64,000 nucleotides of DNA from Ananas comosus (Eukaryota; Streptophyta; Magnoliopsida; Poales; Bromeliaceae). The translations under genes and the position numbers were made by a program. The stretch covers positions 12,533,089 to 12,597,088 of the forward strand of contig NC_033631.1 in assembly GCF_001540865.1 (NCBI RefSeq), given 5' to 3'. Below are positions 61,321 to 64,000 of this stretch, piece by piece. Numbering within the stretch: the first letter of the stretch is position 1; every line of letters starts with the position of its first letter. The notes beneath the pieces are model-generated. The model was not told the origin of the DNA. It worked only from the letters and a program-made list of their open reading frames with translations, and ran no database searches.

Positions 61321-61816
61321 AAAGTTATACTTTTACAATTAAGGAATGAATATTATGTAGGGAAAGCTACAGGATCGCAGAACAATGCAGTGTTAATGAT
61401 GTTGCTCTGATAAAAACTCAGCAGAAGATCCAGTGAATCACATGATAAACATGTCTCTCTTTTTTTTTTTTTCAAGAAGACATGATAAGTTGATAACCAA
61501 GCCTTACTGCCCAGTAACAACCATTCATTACAACAGTACCATGTGATGCATATCAGATAGGGCCCAAATGATTATTAAGCAATTGAAAATGATAGAAAAA
61601 GGTCGCATACCTGCAACCTTTCTGGCTAAAATAAGGTCAAAATGAAACCAAACAATTATTGATTCATAACCATGAAGACTAACTCACATCATTAGCACTA
61701 ATAAGATACAAGAAAGCTGGGAATAGCTCACATAATTCGTTACACACTAATAGATACAAGAAAGCAGTGTAAGTATCCACATCTCAACCCTACATTGACA
61801 AATCCAGGATTATATT
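61321..61816. other. Convergent spacer
   Basis: 3' flank of the phosphodiesterase gene. AT-rich, with nothing recognisable. Confidence 0.5.
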
Positions 61817-63594
61817 TCAGGCACTTGGTAGAAGAACAGAATTGGGGAAAGAAGCCGAACCGTTATTCGGAGCTCCCTTTAACTTGAGAATGGAGGTGAT
61901 GAGATTGTAAATCTCGATGTTCACGAACGACGGAATTTTCCGGCCCCTCTGAAACTGCGGGCCGTGGGCAACAAAGATGGTCCGCATCGAAAATAATGCA
62001 TTGTCGTAACCATGAGCACCTGCACACTCCTTGTTGTTCGTCCGCGCCTGCTCCACACTAAATCCTTCATCCACCAACCCAACAATCGGCGGAATTCGAG
62101 AGCTATCGGAGTAATGTAACCTCCCAGGCAAATCCTCTTTGAGGTACATTCTCAGATAATCCCCATTCTCCACTTTGCCTGATGCCAACCCTGCATTCAT
62201 TTTCGCCACCATTTCGGAATAGGACACACTAGTAGGCGGTAGAATCGAAAGCACCGGGTAGTAGTAAGTAACCCAGCTCTCGGGAATTCGTATCCAAGGT
62301 GCCAAATCGTCGAGAAAGATCGTCTTTTTATCGCAGGTTCCGACCATTCCGTGATCACCCAACAAGATGAAGGTAACATCCTCGAAGATCCCTCTTTCCT
62401 CCAGGCCCTGGATCAACCTGCCGATCATTTCATCGACGCGCACGACGGCTTTGGTGATCTTGGGATCGTCTGGGCCGACTTGGTGGCCCTGTTTATCGGG
62501 GTCCTCGAAGTAGAGGTTGATGAACACAGGGATCTCATTTTGGGGGAGATCAAAGTAGCTCAAAACGGTGTCGACGCGTTGCTCGAAGGGGACGGAGGCG
62601 TTGTACTTGGGGCAAAACCGAGGGGGGCAGGTCCAATTACCTTTGACGACCTCGGAGCCCGGCCAAAAGTAGGTGGCGGCGTTGAGGCCGTGGTCGGCGA
62701 CGGTCTCCCAGAGGGGCTCGCCGAGCCACCATTTGGGGTCGTGGTTGCTGGGGGTGAATCGCTCGCCGGAGACGGGGTCGACGAAGTAGTTGTTGATGAT
62801 GCCGTGGGAGGCCGGGTAGAGGCCCGTGGCGATGGCGTAGTGGTTGGGGAAGGTGAGGGAGGGGAAAACGGGGATGAGCCCCGTCTCGGCCTCCGTTCCG
62901 TTGGCGACGAGGCGGTGGATGTTGGGGGTGGGGGTTTTGAATTGGTACCCGAAGCGGAACCCGTCGCAGGAGACCACGAGCACGACGGGGCGGCGGAGCT
63001 TCGCGAGGGCTCGGGCGCGGGGAGAACCCACATGGAGTGTTGTGACGTGGTAGTTCGAGGGAGACTCGAAGGGGTTTTTCGGGGTTTGGGGGGAGAAGGA
63101 GAAGCAGGAGAAGGAGCGGTAATCGAGGCGGCGGCGTAAGCAGAAGGAGGAGAGGAGGAGGAGTAGTAGGCGTAGGAGGTAGAGGGGGCTCTANTGGGGA
63201 AGGTGAGGGAGGGGAAAACGGGGATGAGCCCCGTCTCGGCCTCCGTTCCGTTGGCGACGAGGCGGTGGATGTTGGGGGTGGGGGTTTTGAATTGGTACCC
63301 GAAGCGGAACCCGTCGCAGGAGACCACGAGCACGACGGGGCGGCGGAGCTTCGCGAGGGCTCGGGCGCGGGGAGAACCCACATGGATCTCGGGGGAGATG
63401 GAGGATGCGGATGATGAGGAGGAGGAGAGGAGGAAGACGAATGCGGCGGCGGAGCTAATGGCGAGGAAGAGGACGAAGAGGAAGAGGGGGGTTTGGGGCT
63501 TTTTGGGGAAGCTCAGAGGTAGCTTGATGGTGCAGTGTTGTGAAGGGTCGGGGGAGGAAGGAGGGGGTTGGAGGAGAGGGGAAGGAGACGCCAT
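61817..63594 (-). CDS. Type I phosphodiesterase/nucleotide pyrophosphatase (ENPP-like)
   Basis: Hydrolyses pyrophosphate or phosphodiester bonds of extracellular nucleotides or nucleotide sugars; type II membrane protein of the secretory pathway or apoplast. The C-terminal 404 codons (63028-61817) are one open frame. Metal-site residues are visible: D94 in VVSCDGFRFGY, nucleophile T131 in FPSLTFPNHY, D250 and H254 in EDPDKQGHQ, D297 and H298 in GDHGM, and AHGYDN. The N-terminal anchor (LFLFVLFLAISSAAAFVFLL) and start MASPSPLL are only found right of the N at 63194, where 63386-63195 repeats 63036-62845 exactly. Skipping the duplicated block gives 475 residues without introns. The start at 63594 is preferred over 63636 because a TATA box lies at 63675. 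The stretch 63037-63193 does not encode this N-terminus. Confidence 0.88.
62845..63036. repeat. 192-bp exact duplication, copy A
   Basis: Identical to 63195-63386 at every position I compared, offset 350 bp. It codes for HVGSPRARALAKLRRP through SLTFP of the phosphodiesterase. Upstream sequence differs completely between the copies. Confidence 0.95.
63194..63386. repeat. Unresolved base N followed by 192-bp exact duplication, copy B
   Basis: The only N of the window is at 63194, and the second copy starts right after it. This is the pattern of an assembly join with unmerged overlap, although a real tandem gene duplication with a gap cannot be excluded. Confidence 0.95.
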
Positions 63595-63674
63595 TGGAGA
63601 GCTCGGGATCACCTTTTTGTTCGGCCACTTCCCCACCCTGTCCCGAGGAAGGAGGAGAGCGGGGGAAATGGAGC

Positions 63675-63680
63675 TTTATA
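63675..63680 (-). promoter_or_regulatory. TATA box of the phosphodiesterase gene
   Basis: TATAAA on the minus strand in a GC-rich setting (GGCCTATAAAGCTCC), about 80 bp before the ATG at 63594. Transcription would start near 63645, leaving about 50 bp of leader. Confidence 0.6.
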
Positions 63681-63879
63681 GGCCGTTTGTTGGACCCTGT
63701 TCTCCTTTCTTTTTTTTTTTGGGGGTAAATTTTTGTTTAAAAATAATATTATTTGTACATTTAAACACATGTATATATAAATTTTAAACACTATGCTGTG
63801 TGTGTATATATCATATAGATATAAATCTTATATTTTATATTTTTAAAATTTCAAATTTATTGATTTGTCTTATTAGTTA

Positions 63880-64000
63880 TGTCACGCCCCGGGGCCGATT
63901 TTAAAAGCCTTTTAAAAACAGGATTGCGGAAAACGTGCCATTTTTTTTTTTTTTTCAACCTGGCCCACGTGACGTACAGACCCGCCACAAATACAAAGTT
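63880..64000. mobile_element. Possible LTR start at the right edge
   Basis: From TGTCACGCCCCGGGGCCGA the base composition changes sharply from AT-rich spacer. Many plant Ty3/Gypsy LTRs begin with a TGTCACGCCCC-like word. The window ends before anything else can be tested. Confidence 0.35.

Noticed and set aside
62351..63139. 262-codon open frame antisense to the phosphodiesterase gene
   Set aside because: A shadow of GC-rich codons on the other strand (Gly/Val/Glu/Asp-rich). The minus strand has a full catalytic domain.

Overview
The window looks like nuclear DNA of a flowering plant, most likely a monocot outside the grasses; pineapple (Ananas comosus) is a guess from general appearance, not something the sequence proves. 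The reasons are multi-exon genes with GT-AG introns, very GC-rich first exons that grade into AT-rich introns and spacers, plant-only families (class III peroxidase, PLS-class PPR, RTE1, CGLD27, LLM-type GATA factor), and dispersed SINEs, LINEs and MITEs.

Layout. 1-4001 (-): 5' two-thirds of a secreted GH35 beta-galactosidase, cut by the left edge. 8599-10005 (+): class III peroxidase. 15251-16027 (+): cytidine deaminase with two compensating frame breaks. 18243-19181: foldback/MITE-like element. 21406-25063 (+): plastid-type methyltransferase-like protein. 25903-32298 (-): second GH35 gene of the BGAL17 type, with three GC-AG introns. 33904-37993 (+): alpha/beta hydrolase. 39271-43262 (-): nucleosome assembly protein NAP1. 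44354-48131 (-): RTE1-like ethylene regulator. 50005-52253 (+): CGLD27 (DUF1230). 53487-54549 (-): B-GATA factor with an LLM motif. 58159-60573 (+): PPR protein with a damaged C-terminus. 61817-63594 (-): nucleotide pyrophosphatase/phosphodiesterase, whose first exon is interrupted by an N and an exact 192-bp duplication.

The genes do not form a pathway or cluster. The two GH35 genes are from different clades and are not tandem duplicates. The least ordinary content is in the noncoding DNA: about nine copies of one tRNA-derived SINE family (several with clear target-site duplications), a truncated LINE that shares its 3' tail with that SINE, two small MITEs in introns, and a row of three hairpins in a NAP1 intron whose stems differ by paired changes. 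I found no CRISPR, operon, viral or toxin system and nothing that looks like a wholly new biological system.

Exon borders were worked out by hand from reading frame, splice dinucleotides and remembered family layout. They are frame-consistent, but no transcript evidence was available.
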